Positions 10,201 through 21,989 of a stretch of DNA of 64,000 bases are shown here, one piece after another (the stretch's first letter is position 1; every line of letters begins with the position of its first letter). Source of the DNA: Magnolia sinica (Eukaryota > Streptophyta > Magnoliopsida > Magnoliales > Magnoliaceae); assembly GCF_029962835.1 (NCBI RefSeq), contig NC_080582.1, positions 22,452,032-22,516,031 on the forward strand, read 5' to 3'. A program made the position numbers and the translations under genes. The notes under the pieces are model-generated. The model searched no databases, was not told the origin of the DNA, and worked only from the letters and a program-made list of their open reading frames with translations.

Positions 10201-12551
10201 TTGACTCTATGTGGGCCATTCCTTGGGGGTAATGTTGGTTAAATGTCCACATTGTCGAGATCGATTGTCGATGCCGGTTGTTAATACCGATTATGAGTAT
10301 GTGATAACTTAGCATCGTGATACATGCCCATACGCATGTTTGTCATGAGATGTGGTTGATCATTGCATATGTCATTGAGCATGTTATTATGAGACTCCCT
10401 GATAGGCGGAGGTTATCTCACATGAGCACGCGGTATGCATAGGATTGATGCATGACTGGATCGTATGACTCATACATCTCGCATTATGATTACTGTACAC
10501 CCTAGCGACACCAAGGTCGTAGCCTCCACATGCATATCATGGATGGCCAAATGGGACACCGGAAATATTTAGTTCTAGCATACGGGCACCATATATGTCC
10601 CTGGGTGAAAATTCCTAAACCTCCGTGGTCAGGAGACGCCCCAACGTCGAGACCGAGTAGATACATGAGCGCCCGAGTGCCGAATACCACGAGGTTATGT
10701 CTCCCACTGTGTCGTGGTCGATTGGGAGGGGGTGTGGCCTTACCCGCCCGAGGATAGGGGGCAATACTAGGCTGAGTTTGACCAGCTCGTGAATGGGTCC
10801 GCTATCGACGTGCCGGATAGGTATTGACAGACTATTAGTCAGGTGGATAGTGAGGTTTCTTACGCTCACTTGGATTGTGCGGCTGTGAGAGCGACAGTGC
10901 CATTTGGAGTGTACTAAACCCCGGTAATGATCCCAGAGATGAACTGTACTGATATGTGGATTTAGTGAGCAGGAGTTACATACTCACTCATGCATTCATT
11001 CATTCACTATCCACTCGGGTTGGTGGTGTGCAACTATTTATTACATGTGCCTTCGCAATGACCAGGATTTCGGTTGGGGCGCACGACTAACTTGAGATCA
11101 GGAGTTTACCACATTGAATCTGCCTATCCAAATTTAGGTATGGGACTGGTTTGGATAGAAGTCCCTTGTGATGGACCCCATAGCCTGCGATACTACGTAC
11201 TATCATCCCGACTTCACACTCCAGTATGGTCATTCCATTCGCACCGCATATTGCATAACATCCGCAGCATACAGCATTTTGGGTTATTGTGTCTCTGCAT
11301 TTATATGGCCTAGGTACGGCTGACGCTATTTGTGTTACTCATCAGGAATGTATGTTGTATTGCATCTGATATTTGGCTATCTATGATTCTCCATTTGCAT
11401 AGTTGTTCTACATTACATATTCTAACATTAATTGACTCATGGACTTGTCCATATTTTCGCTTACTCTGTTATCGTATGATTTATGATCTTATTAATATTC
11501 TGTTTACTATGATAATTCATGCTCTTGTCAGTACTTCCGCTTAATCTGATTACTCTGATATTGAATACTCGACACTTACCTTGTACACACACTTACACCA
11601 CCCTCTAAGCTTTCTATAAGCTTATGCACGATAGATGCGTGCGAGTGGCGTTAAGTCATGACAGCATTGAGCTTGGAGCGTGCAGCGGTCTTCTGGTGCT
11701 TGATTTTCGATTTATTTATTTCCCTTTCAGCATTGTACTCAAATGATTATATTAATGGATATGTGATGATGATGTTGCCTTTGTGAATTGGGTAATTTTG
11801 TGGTTATGCTTATTATGAGTTAAATGTACAAAAAAAAAACCCCTCCTTGTAGGACCCTAGGATCAGAATCTGGCGTATGGACACTAGGAGCCAAGAATGG
11901 GGTACAACGGAGGCTGTCAGCATCGGATTCGGCAATTGGGATTCCTGTGAATCTGATTTCCGGGTTTGGGGCGTAACACTTTTGACTAGGTTGGACTTGG
12001 TCCCTCAAGTCCAGGCCAGACCCGGACTCGGATCGGTTCACGCATGTTGGACTCAGTACTAAGTCGAGTTGAGTTCGGGTTAGGCCTATTTCAAAACTAG
12101 ATCAAGTCGAGTTAGCCCTAAGTTGATCCGACTCACTCCTCAATCCCCCACCTGCTTGTAGCTGACAATAGTCCACCAACATCCCCTGCTCCAACAGATT
12201 TAGCTATCCTCACCCCTGACCAAGGCGGATGATGCTTAGAAGTGGACCTCTCACCCTACTTCTCCCTGGTAATAAGACCTCCCAGTGATCAGGATGAAAG
12301 CTTAGATGAACACACTATGGCAAGGCTAGCAACAAAATCTAACATCACCCTAGGAATGGGTGGATAACTCAAGTCGATTCAGGGCCATGTTTTACCTATC
12401 TCTATGACAACAGTATCCCAGGAGTAGTCCACCTTGCCAAAGGAACCCGATCGTACGCACAGAAGAAGACTAAAGATCCAATATTCAAAAGGTTCATGGA
12501 AATGTAGATTAAGGAGATTAAACAGAAGGGCCGTTAACACAAGATGTGGGA

Positions 12552-13110
12552 CTGATGGATAAAATACTAGTGTGGAATGCTCGAGGGATAGGCAATGCTT
12601 GCATTATCAGAACCACAAAGAGACTGATAAAGAAGTACAACCCCCTTATCATTGCCATCTTAGAACCGATGATAGGAGAAGATAAGAGAGTGGGAACTGG
12701 CCTCTCTCTTGGCTTCCACTGCTCCTTCTCCAATGGCGCAAATGGAGGGAAATTTTGGGTCTTTCAAGGACCTTCTTTCCCTCTCAGTTTCTATTTCAAC
12801 TAACCAATTAATCTCTTTTGCAGCTACTATCCCAAACTTTCAGCAGATGATTTATCTGACAGTGGTGTACTCTAGCTGCGATAGGATCCAAAGGAGATCT
12901 CTATGGAACTCTTTGGCCAACATCTCTGCTTCAATTCAAGGTCCCTGGGTAGCTTGTGGTGACTTCAATGCGATGACAACTGCTGAGGAAAGAAGAAGCT
13001 GCAGAATGGCAGACAGGGCTAGCATGAGAGAATTCTCGGATGCTATAAATGTTGTCGGTCTAATTGATGCAAGTTTTTCAAGGAATCGTTTCATATGGTA
13101 CAACAACTAA
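12552..13110 (+). pseudogene. LINE endonuclease domain, broken
   Basis: Residues reading 'ILVWNARGIGN' open the domain and 'WVACGDFNAMTTAEER' marks the conserved GDFN catalytic motif. The two parts lie in different frames (break near 12710-12800), and a stop at about 13110 precedes the expected C-terminal 'RLDR...N' motif. In L1-type elements this domain nicks target DNA. Confidence 0.85.
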
Positions 13111-14162
13111 GGAGGGCAGGCCCATTATGGGCTAGGCTTAACAGGGTGCTTAACAATGCGGACTGGTCTTTTGCATTTCCTAGTTTCCACGTAAGCCACC
13201 TTCCCCATGTGAACTCGAACCACGTGCCCCTCCTGCTGGATTTCCCTTCCACGCTGCGTAGTGGTCTAAAGCCATTCCACTTTCAATGTATGTGGCTGCT
13301 ACATGGCTCGTTCCAACAGGTGGTTCAGGATGCCTGGAAAGCAAAGACCTCAGCCCACCCGTTATTTAATGTTCTCCTCAAACTTAAGAGAGTTAAGGAG
13401 GCCCTGAAAAAGTGGAACAAGGAGGTGTTTGGCGATTGCACCTTGCAGGTAGCTCGGGCTGAAAGGGAGCTGGCAGAGATAGAAAACAGAATGTAGGGCC
13501 AGCAAGATGACGCTGCGATGCAGAGTGAATTGCAATCGAATCTCAGGACTATCTCTTCCAAGCTTAGCCAATTAGAGATCATGGAAGAGACTTTCTGGAA
13601 GCAAAAATCCAGGGTCAGTTGGTTGGATGTGGGAGACAGGAACATGCGCTTTTTTCATGCTGTCGCTACGGAGAAGCAGAGAAGGGCTGAAATCAGAAGT
13701 AATAGGCTACAATCAGGGGACCCTATAACCAATCCAAAGAACATCAAATGTTTTGCAGTGGAGCATTTTGTTGAGCAGTTTTCAGTGGTTTCCTGTGGTG
13801 ATCAGCCCTTGCTGATGGAGGTCATACCGCATTTGATTTCTCAGCAGCAAAATGCCAAGTTGTTGGTCGTTCCTACCATGCAGGAAGTTCACCAAGTTGT
13901 GCTTTCCATCCCCATAGATGGGGCAGCAGGGCTAGACGGTTTCTCCAGCGCTTTTTACTCGGGGTGCTGGAATATCATCGCCTAAGACATCCTCCAAGCA
14001 GTAATCTATGTCTTCCAAGGTGGGGCAATTCCGCGTGTAATAAATGCATCTCTCATTTGCCTCATTCTCAAGTCTGCTACGCTTAAAAGTTTCTCAGACT
14101 TTAGACCGATTAGTCTGTGCAACTGTCTCTATAAGATCATCGCTAAGATCATAACAATCAGG

Positions 14163-14690
14163 TTGAGCACTATTCTACCTTCCCTGATTTTCCTAGAACA
14201 AGGGGCCTTCATCCAAGGCCGTCCCATAGCAGAGCATATTGCGCTAGCCCAGGAGCTATTCAGTGACATTAATCGAAAGATCCGAAGAGGAAATCTAGTG
14301 ATGAAAGTAGATATGGAAAAAACATACGACAAGGTGGATTGGGGATTTCTTAAAATGTGTTGCTTCGGTTCGGTTTCAGTTAAGAGTGGGTAGGCTTGGT
14401 GGAAAACTGCTGGGCCAGCATCTAGTTCTCGGTCCTGATTAATGGAGAGGTGACTGGATTCTTTAAGTCTTCCAGGGGCCTTTGGCAAGGAGACCCGCTC
14501 TCCCTTGCCCTCTTCATTTAGCTGCTAAAGTCCTGAGCCGCGAGCTAAAAGCGTTGATCGCCCAAGTGATTGTCCTTCCTTTCAAGTTGAGAAGAGGATG
14601 ACCAATTATCACTCATCTTCTCTACGCAAATGACACGCTGCTTTTCCTCAATGGCAGCTTAGCATCGATTAGGGCCATGAAGGCTTTCCT
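14163..14690 (+). pseudogene. LINE reverse transcriptase core, broken
   Basis: 'GAFIQGRPIAEHIALAQE' and 'MKVDMEKTYDKVDWGFL' are the conserved RT blocks 1-2a of plant L1 elements. '[12 protein letters not shown]' near 14480 is block B. At about 14617 the catalytic YADD box reads YAND ('LYANDTLLFLNG'), so the first catalytic Asp is replaced. Several stops separate the blocks. Confidence 0.85.
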
Positions 14691-16309
14691 AGACGACTAC
14701 CAGGTGGCCTCCGGTTAAACCATCAACTTTAAAAAAAGCTCCTTTGTCTATGTAAACTCACTCTCACCAGCTAGAATTAGAACTATCGAAAGAGCCAACG
14801 GAATCGCTAAAAGAGCCAGCTGAATCCCCCCCATTCACTTATCTCGGAGTTCTCCTTGCGATCGGTAGGCTAAAAGCCTCAGCCTTTCAGCCTCTCATTG
14901 ATAAAGTCGATGACAGAATTTCGGGATGGCAGGCCAGGTTTCTCTCTCAAGCTGGTAGAACGGTGCTGATTCAAAATGTCCTAGGCAGTATTCTAGTCCA
15001 CTCTCTTACAGCAACGTATCTCCCTTTGCAGGTGTTATCCTCCCTGGAAAAGTGATTGGTGAATTTTCTATGGGGATGGTCTGACGACAGACACAAACTC
15101 CATTGGCGGAGTTGGAAGATGATATCACATCCCAAAGAGGAAGGTAGCCTGGGAGTTAGGAAGCTAATAGATATAATGAAGGCTTTTAGGCTCAAGATGG
15201 CCTGGGCCATCAAGATCAAAAACAGTCACAGCCTGTGGAGTACTTTCATTGTGGCTAAATACGACCACAACCACAATTCTTGTGGCCAGCTACATACGTT
15301 AGCCTTCGCCTCTCCTATCTGGAAAAAAAATCTAGCAACTTGTCCCTTTGTTGGAAGCGTCCACACAACAGCAAATAGGCTTTGGTGAGAGCAATTTATG
15401 GAGCTCAAATTGGATAGGGCTCGGTCCCCTTCTCCAGATAAAAGGCATTCAAATCCCTCCTGACCTGCGTAGGCTAAAAATCAACCGGTTCCAAAGCAAG
15501 ATCGGCCTTCTGCCTCCATCGACAGTTCTCAAAATCCTCCCCCAAGAAGTGATTGACTTCATTTTTCAAGCAGGTTTTTACCTAACTTCTGACCCTGACC
15601 ATCCATTTTGGCCATTCACTCCCTCTAGGGAGTTCTCAGTTCATTTGGCTTGGGATCTTTGTAGAGCGGACCAGTCGCGCAAGTAGTGGGCCAGGTGGGT
15701 CTGGCACTCATCCCTTCCCCCAAAAATCTCCATTCTGGTTTGGAAACTCTTAATGAAGGCGATTTTGGTCGAGGTTGAGATTTAAGTTAAAGGCATCCAG
15801 ATGGCCCTCAGATGTATTTGTTGTGATTGCAATTCGCCGCAAGGCCGAGCTGACTTAGACAGCAAGTTCATCCCCCACCTATTCCTCGATGTTAGCCTGG
15901 CAAGAGCGGCATGGGAATTCATCAGGACTAGTTTCATAATCTCCATCTAGGGAGCCACTTCGGTGGGCCAACGGCTATCCCAATGGTGGTCAGTGTTGGC
16001 TGTAGTCAGGCCCAACTTTGGGGCGCACAAGCTAGCCCCTTGCGTCCTTCTTTGAGAGGTATAGAATGCAAGGAATGCAACGATGTTCTCCGAGATCAAG
16101 CCCTCCAAACACAGGCTGATAACATGTATAGGCTAGTGGATCCGTTTCATCAGGGACAGAATTGATGCACGCGCTACATCAGTGACCCTTCCCCCCCATC
16201 TCTATTTAGCTAGGGGGCCATTCCATCAGAGAGATGCACAGTTGCAAGGTCTAGCTCAATCCGCATCCCCTGCTCGTTCCTGTCCCCCAATCTCGATTGT
16301 GAAATGGAA

Positions 16310-16800
16310 GCGGCCTCCCAATGGATGGGTCAAGATCAACGTGGACGAGTCGTCCCTTGGGAACCCAGGATTGTCAAGTGGTGGGGGAATATGCAAAGGA
16401 GACTCAAGAGATTTTCTGTTTGCTTTTGCTGACGGCTATGGAGTGTGATCCAACATTCACACAAAACTCAGGGCCATCCATGACAGATTACATTTAGGAC
16501 TGAGCATGGGTCTAAAACAGATTATTGTTGAATCTAACTCTGAGTTGGTCGTTGACTTCCTCACTGGAACAGCTTCCCCTAGCTAGAAATGGAACTCCTG
16601 GCTCTCAAGAATTCGCGGCATGCTTTCTTCTGATTAGATGATCTTCTCCCACACTCTGAGGGAAGGAAATGCCCTTACGGACTCCATGGCAAGGATGGGC
16701 AGTGGGACCCAAATTTCCTTCTTCTCTAGCAGCATAGCGGATGCTCCTACTCACATCAGAGGCCTCATCTTCTTGGACAAGGTCGGTCTAGGATCGATTA
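16310..16800 (+). pseudogene. LINE-encoded RNase H domain, broken
   Basis: 'WVKINVDESSLGNPGLSSG' is the start of an RNase H fold with its first catalytic Asp. Downstream frames carry 'IIVESNSELVVDFLTG' (the later ESDS-like block) and 'EGNALTDSMARMGS' (the HxxNxxAD-like end, with H replaced). A stop follows 'GYGV' at about 16447. Confidence 0.75.
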
Positions 16801-17014
16801 AAAGCATGTAGTTCCTTTCCCTTTGTTTTGCGGCCCTGCCCCCTGGGGTATGACACCGTCCCCTTTTTTGTTTTTTCCTTCATGATAGGTTGCCCCAAAT
16901 TCTTTTCATTCTAGGCAACCCGAAAAATTATAAAGTTTGATCATCTGATCGTTATATATGAAGATCGTTCGTTTTGAAAAAAAAAAAACTCGATGCCCAG
17001 CTCTATCCACTAGT

Positions 17015-17968
17015 GCTTGCACGGATATCCAAAAATCCCCTTCGATTTTATAGATGCCTTGCCTCACATGTCAGGCCAGCCAAATCCATACAAGAATGAA
17101 TTACTGATATATTGACGGATGGTCTCCACATTCTTTATGCAAGTGTGCTCATCTCGTTATTAGATGGGCTTGATTTCTTAAGGCAAGGAATCTACACCAT
17201 CAGGATTACCAACAAGCAACTCTAATCCCACATCTACCTATTATTCATGTGTAAGATGAGTGCCCAAGTGAAGGGCATGGGTACTTTCCTTAACGTGTTG
17301 ACTCGTTGAAATGCACTAATGCAATCAGATATGATCCACAACAAGTCATCCACTTGTAACTCACCTCATGAAATTAATTACCCAATTTTTTAGCATAGTA
17401 TATGTGCATGCTTACCTATTTGAATATCGGTTGGCTCTGATTTTTGTAGGAAACTCATCAACAGCATCAAGATTGTCTAATGAACGGCTCAGATTAGTGT
17501 AACAAAGATGAAAGTTAAGGCAATCGGCACTTTGTTTACCAAATCAGGCTTAAATGTGTAGCAAGATGTGAATGATCTAATATGTCACCCATAGCCCTTA
17601 TCATCTCCACCTTTATTAGTAGCTTTTCAAGTCTTCTCCTTCATTATTAACTTTTCAAGTCGTTAATTTACCTCTCTATGAGGGAGAAGTGGGTCATGGT
17701 AGCGTGAAAAGTTATTTATTTAGGAATTAATCAATCACCCCATAAGCGCTACCCTCCAATATGGACTCTTTTAGTTACTATTTTGCTCTCTTGTAAGGAA
17801 AAAGGTTAGTCATAAGGTTGTATAAAATCTATTTAGGTAAGGAGCATGAAAAGGTACCCGATATCCATCCATCATACCACAAGCCCCACTTTTTCTGTGT
17901 TGCTAGGTGTTTCATACTCTTATTTTCGATCCAAACTCAGGATAAATGAGGATCGCATAAACCTCCTT
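17015..17968. other. No feature recognised
   Basis: AT-rich sequence between TIR elements I and II. I see no exon-like frame, repeat array or transposon end. Confidence 0.4.
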
Positions 17969-17977
17969 AACTTCTAT

Positions 17978-19860
17978 TAGAGGTGGGCATCGGACCAAGT
18001 TGGATCGGATTGGGTCCGACTTGACTCGGACTGAAATTTACGTGGCTTGACTCGAACTCGATCTGATCCGGGACCGAGTCCGGGTCATCTAACTCGAACC
18101 GATCTGAACTACTGCTGGCCTGATCTGATCCGAGTCCGACTCGGTCAGGAAAACCGAGTTGGATCGGACTAGTAAAGGTTCGGATTCATTTTCGGTAAAA
18201 ATCATTATCCTCGCTGCTATTTTCGGTGTGGTCCATTTGAGCTTTAGATATGATTTTTTTTTCAAATGCTCTAAAATGATCACGAAAAATGGATAAATGG
18301 TGTGGATATAATAAATACATCATTGTGGGGCCCATGTAATTGATCTCATTTGAGGCGTTCGTATTACCCGAAGCTCGCGGCGCGTCTATCTACATGTTAC
18401 TGTGTTGACATGCACAACACGAAACTGTCACTTGCGTGTAGGCGCGGATTAGATACTGACAAGGTCAACACCAAATTGCTACGAAGTGACGCCACGAAGC
18501 TCTATGGACCCCACCATGATGCGTATGTTGTATCCATACCATCCAACCATTTGTAGAGATGGTTTTATGGCATGAGAAAAAGAATGAGATAGATCTAAAG
18601 TTCAAGTGGACCCACCACAGAAAACCGTGAGATCAGTCACACCCACCGTTGAAACATTTATAGGTTCCACCATCATGTATTTTTTTTAGATCCAACCTAT
18701 TCATAATTTAACATAGAGATAGATGAAGTGAAAACAAAAATATAAGCTTGATTGGAAACTTCTATGGCACCTAAGAAGTTTTGAACGATGGATGTCACTG
18801 TCCCCACTATTTTCTATGGTGGGGTCCACTTGAAATTTAGATCTATCTCATTATTTTTCTCATGCCATAAAACAATCTCTCCAAATGGATGGATGGTATG
18901 GATACAACACATGCATCATCGTGGGTCCACAAAGCTTGGTGACGTCACTATTGCAGGTTAGAGGCTACAACATCGGTGCTCGCCTTCGCACGACACGTAC
19001 CTACAAGCTACGGGCTACATCGTCAGGCAGCTATAGGCTAAAAGGTTTGAAATATCTAGCTTTGGAGAGTGTTGTTTGTATCTAGACACGTGCATTCTAA
19101 ACACAATCACTTCAAAAGTGCCTATGTGCCATGCATGTGAAAGATCCATACCGTTCATTAATTAGATCCAACAACAAATAATATTATCCCAACAAACAAG
19201 GGATGGAAATTGAACATATAGGAATATGACACAAATACATGTGAAGAAAATAGTCAGAAAAGAAAACTAATAGTCAATATTCAAGAAGGACATTTGTCAA
19301 CCCCCTGGTGAGTTGCACCAGCCTGATTTATTAAGCAAGGACACATTCACCAATCGGCCTACATGGCTGAATCTAAGTCCACCTGGCTGACTTGTGTGTG
19401 GCCCACCTGCATGCGCTGATGTATACGATTCATCTTTTTTTTTAATGATATGACATGGTTTGCTTCCAAGAAGCTTCCTTCAATGGGCGCTGTCATTCAT
19501 TTTAAAAAAACCTCACCTTTTCAAAATAAACCATGGTTGAGAATACATGGTTATATAGTTTCAGAGAAATGATACAGTAAGTGTATGGAAACCTGACTAT
19601 ATACCTACTTTTATTTGATTTAGTTATCATCCCCTCACTCCAGATCGGTTTGGATCGGGTCAGTCCAGATTCATTTGGATTGGGTTTTTGGATCTGATCG
19701 GTCCGGATTGACCACAACCCGATCTCGATCTGAAAAACTATCAGATCTGAACGGCCTTACTCGATCCGCACCGATCCAGGCCGTCGGTTCGATTCGGAAC
19801 GGGTCGAATTGGGTCTGATCGGGTCGAATCCACCGGATCGAGTCAGATATGCCCAACTCT
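17978..19860. mobile_element. TIR element II (AGAGxTGGGCAT family), Mutator-like, non-coding
   Basis: The left end is TAGAGGTGGGCATCGG; the right end, as reverse complement, is AGAGTTGGGCATATC. The element is flanked by a perfect 9-bp direct repeat AACTTCTAT (17969-17977 and 19861-19869), the hallmark length for Mutator-superfamily insertion. Both subterminal zones are built of degenerate GGATCGGATTGGGTC / GGGTCGAATTGGGTC sequence. The interior contains a palindromic MITE and no transposase, so it is non-autonomous. Confidence 0.75.
18486..18948. repeat. Palindromic MITE nested in TIR element II
   Basis: A nearly complete foldback. The left arm begins GTGACGCCACGAAGC and runs through 'CATGATGCGTATGTTGTATC'. 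The right arm ends with the complement, GCTTGGTGACGTCAC. The arms are about 215 bases and the centre lies near 18715. It is the best-preserved member of the palindromic family in this window. Confidence 0.8.
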
Positions 19861-19875
19861 AACTTCTATCATGAA

Positions 19876-21092
19876 TGATGGGGACATCACGTACACACAC
19901 ACACGCATGCCGCCCCCCTTACTCACGTATGCAAGGAGAAGGAGGAACCCACCATCAATCTGGATTGATGACGACGTCCAGGGATGGCATCCTAGCTAGA
20001 AGACGGAGCTTTGGTTCGTTGAAGTGGGCCCGATAGTCAAGTAAAACTCATCATGGGATCTCATAATCGTGGCCCACTAGTCTGATTAATCTCATATTTT
20101 AGTTTTTGGTTATTAATGTTATTTAGAATATCATGTACGCTTTAGATTTCTTTGATTGATTTTATTTTGGTTTACTTCATCGTCAAGTAACAGGTTGCGC
20201 ACATGGCACGAGTTTTGGGGTATAGGGTTTTCTTATAAATAGGCACCCCTTGTATTTTTTTAGATTATTAAAGTTTAATAAAATTTCTGCATTTTCATAC
20301 TCCTCTGAGTTCTTGAGTTGCCGAAATCCAATTAGGTGCGAAGCCCTCCCTTCATCGAAGGGCTAATTACCGTGGTGTGAAGCCACATCTATCCCAATTC
20401 GCCCCTATCCTCTACCATCTCTACTTCTCATCTCTTACCACCATCCGTGCTTTAAATTTGTCCTTTATTGCAACAGTTTTTCTCTTTACAGCAGAATTCT
20501 AGATTCTCACCCTACAGGAGGGCTAAAACTTCGGCGGAGCACCACGCACAGCCCGTAGCTTAGATCGACCTGAAACTTAGGGGTTTTAGAGCCCACTCCT
20601 GGTTGACAAGACTCAAGGCTTCGGTTTCCAAGTGTACGACCCCCTCGCACGTGCGGCCAGGCCCCTGCACACGTGTGTCAGGCCCGGCCCACTGTCCGCA
20701 CGCGGGGACTGTTTTCCGGTTCAGGTTTTCTTCTTATTTTTCCCTCACATACCTATTTTTCATAACCATAATCCTATATTGCATTATCTTTAATTTGTTT
20801 ACCCCTTTTCTTACCCTAGGGTTCCCTGAATTGAAATTGGTGAATCCCTTGGATTAGGGACTGATTGTTGTGCATGTCTGGATGATTATTACTCACCTTT
20901 GAGTATCGTTTGGTTTATAATTTTTACTAATCCAACCCTTTCCTATGTAGGCCTGGATTCGTGCAGATTCCCCTTATTTGAATGTTTGAGCTTTTGTGTG
21001 GGATGTGGAATTATTATGTGATTGTTTCTAAATTAGTATGATGTAAAGCCTGAGATCTTGCATATCATATTTAATTTTCATGTCCTGCATCA
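19876..21092 (+). mobile_element. 1.2 kb solo LTR, copy 1 (fossil)
   Basis: It begins TGATGGGGACATCACG and ends TGTCCTGCATCA (TGATG/CATCA ends), flanked by a perfect 5-bp duplication ATGAA (19871-19875 and 21093-21097). A TATA box lies at 20234 ('TTATAAATAGGCACCCCT') with a polyadenylation-like AATAAA shortly after, as in an LTR R region. A second copy of about the same length lies on the minus strand at 50232-51362. There is no internal coding region on either side, so it is a solo LTR. Superfamily not assigned. Confidence 0.85.
20234..20243 (+). promoter_or_regulatory. TATA box of the 1.2 kb LTR
   Basis: TATAAATAGG, conserved as TATAAATAAG in the other LTR copy (minus strand, about 51019-51028). 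The surrounding 'GGGTTTTCTTATAAATA' and 'GCACCCCTTGTA' are conserved between the copies. Confidence 0.6.
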
Positions 21093-21097
21093 ATGAA

Positions 21098-21985
21098 TCT
21101 TGAGAATCTCATGGCACTTCTAGTCACTACTTTTGCCTAGGAGAAAAAAGATTGCACCAAGCACAACAGGTGAAATGTACTAAACAACAGGCTGCGTTGT
21201 GTTGTGGCTCCTTAAGTTGAGCATGCATGTGAGAAAGTAATGCACAATTAAAAGAGATTGAAAAATGATTAATTTCACATTCAAATTGTATGGTGATGAG
21301 ACCATAGGCCTGACCTTTTAGCGCAAGTTTAAACTTAGCCACTAAGTGAAAGTCAAGCTCCTATGGACAACATGGACCAAGCTAAAACTTGTTATTTCCA
21401 TGTATTTGAATCGTGTAAGCATGTTGATCGACAATCAAGTTTGATTATTGTATGTATCATGCGTTTGTAATCATGTCTTGTTTATAATAGTATAACCAAC
21501 CACCTTAGGGAGGTCCGCAGGGCACCCATTACTGGCCAACTGAGCTAGACCACTCGCGAACAAATTACCTTCACGAAGGGTGAGAGAAAACTTAAGGTTG
21601 AGGGGACATCGCTTTCTCTGGATGTTCCGCAAACGGTACTAGATGTTCCAAGGGCTTGAGGCTAAAGGGTTTGAGGTCGCTTCCGTTATTACATGAGAGT
21701 CGATCTCCACAATGATATTGGACAGACCTATATGTATTTACAAAAAATTTAAGCCATCTATCAACACCTGTATTTCAACAATTATATTATGAACCCGACC
21801 ATAACAATTATAGAATGCAAGGATCATGCGAAAGGCATTATCTCCCCCCTCCCCATTCGAGTTTCCTCTTTGAGGAGTCGGTTATATTCAATTTTAGCCA
21901 ACCCTTCTATGGTTTATGTCATTTGATAATTGTATCATCTAATGGATTCTACTTGTTGAGGAGTAGATCGTAGACTCTCAGACTT
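21098..21985. other. No gene recognised; possibly the 5' part of the CACTA element
   Basis: Mixed-composition sequence with no exon-like frame. 'GTCACTACTTTTGCC' at about 21122 loosely resembles a CACTA terminus but lacks the usual CACTACAAGAAA continuation, so no end is called. Confidence 0.3.
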
Positions 21986-21989
21986 TACT

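Larger units (their letters stand above)
6057..11978 (-). mobile_element. ~5.9 kb solo-LTR-like unit, copy A (fossil)
   Basis: On the minus strand the unit opens TGTTACGCCCCAAACC and closes GGGTCTTACA. It is flanked by a perfect 5-bp duplication, CTTTT (6052-6056 and 11979-11983). TG...CA ends with a 5-bp duplication are diagnostic of LTR-element integration. The two ends are unlike each other and no second LTR is seen inside, so the whole 5.9 kb behaves as one LTR (solo) or a non-coding LTR derivative. The opposite-strand copy at 27976-33721 shares both ends and the interior order: a leader-like CT/GA zone, a CCGTCCA array, a GGCCCAT array, a CGATTGCCGATT array, and a unique stretch of about 1.7 kb. 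No gag-pol coding is visible. Gypsy affiliation is suggested only by the TGTCACGCCCC-type start. Confidence 0.8.
12140..16992 (+). mobile_element. Degenerate L1-type LINE with RNase H domain
   Basis: In order: the end of an ORF1-like region (to about 12540), an AP-type endonuclease (12552-13110), a linker (13095-13985), reverse transcriptase (about 14000-15050), a Cys/His-rich zf-RVT-like region (about 15640-15960), RNase H (about 16310-16800), then a 3' UTR ending in about 12 A residues at 16981-16992. This layout is that of plant L1 elements that carry an RNase H. The reading frame is interrupted many times, so it is inactive. The 5' end is probably truncated, because only the tail of ORF1 is recognisable. 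It sits inside TIR element I: GACTC-rich sequence precedes it and the element's terminal repeat follows directly after the poly(A). A target-site duplication is not clear. Confidence 0.85.
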
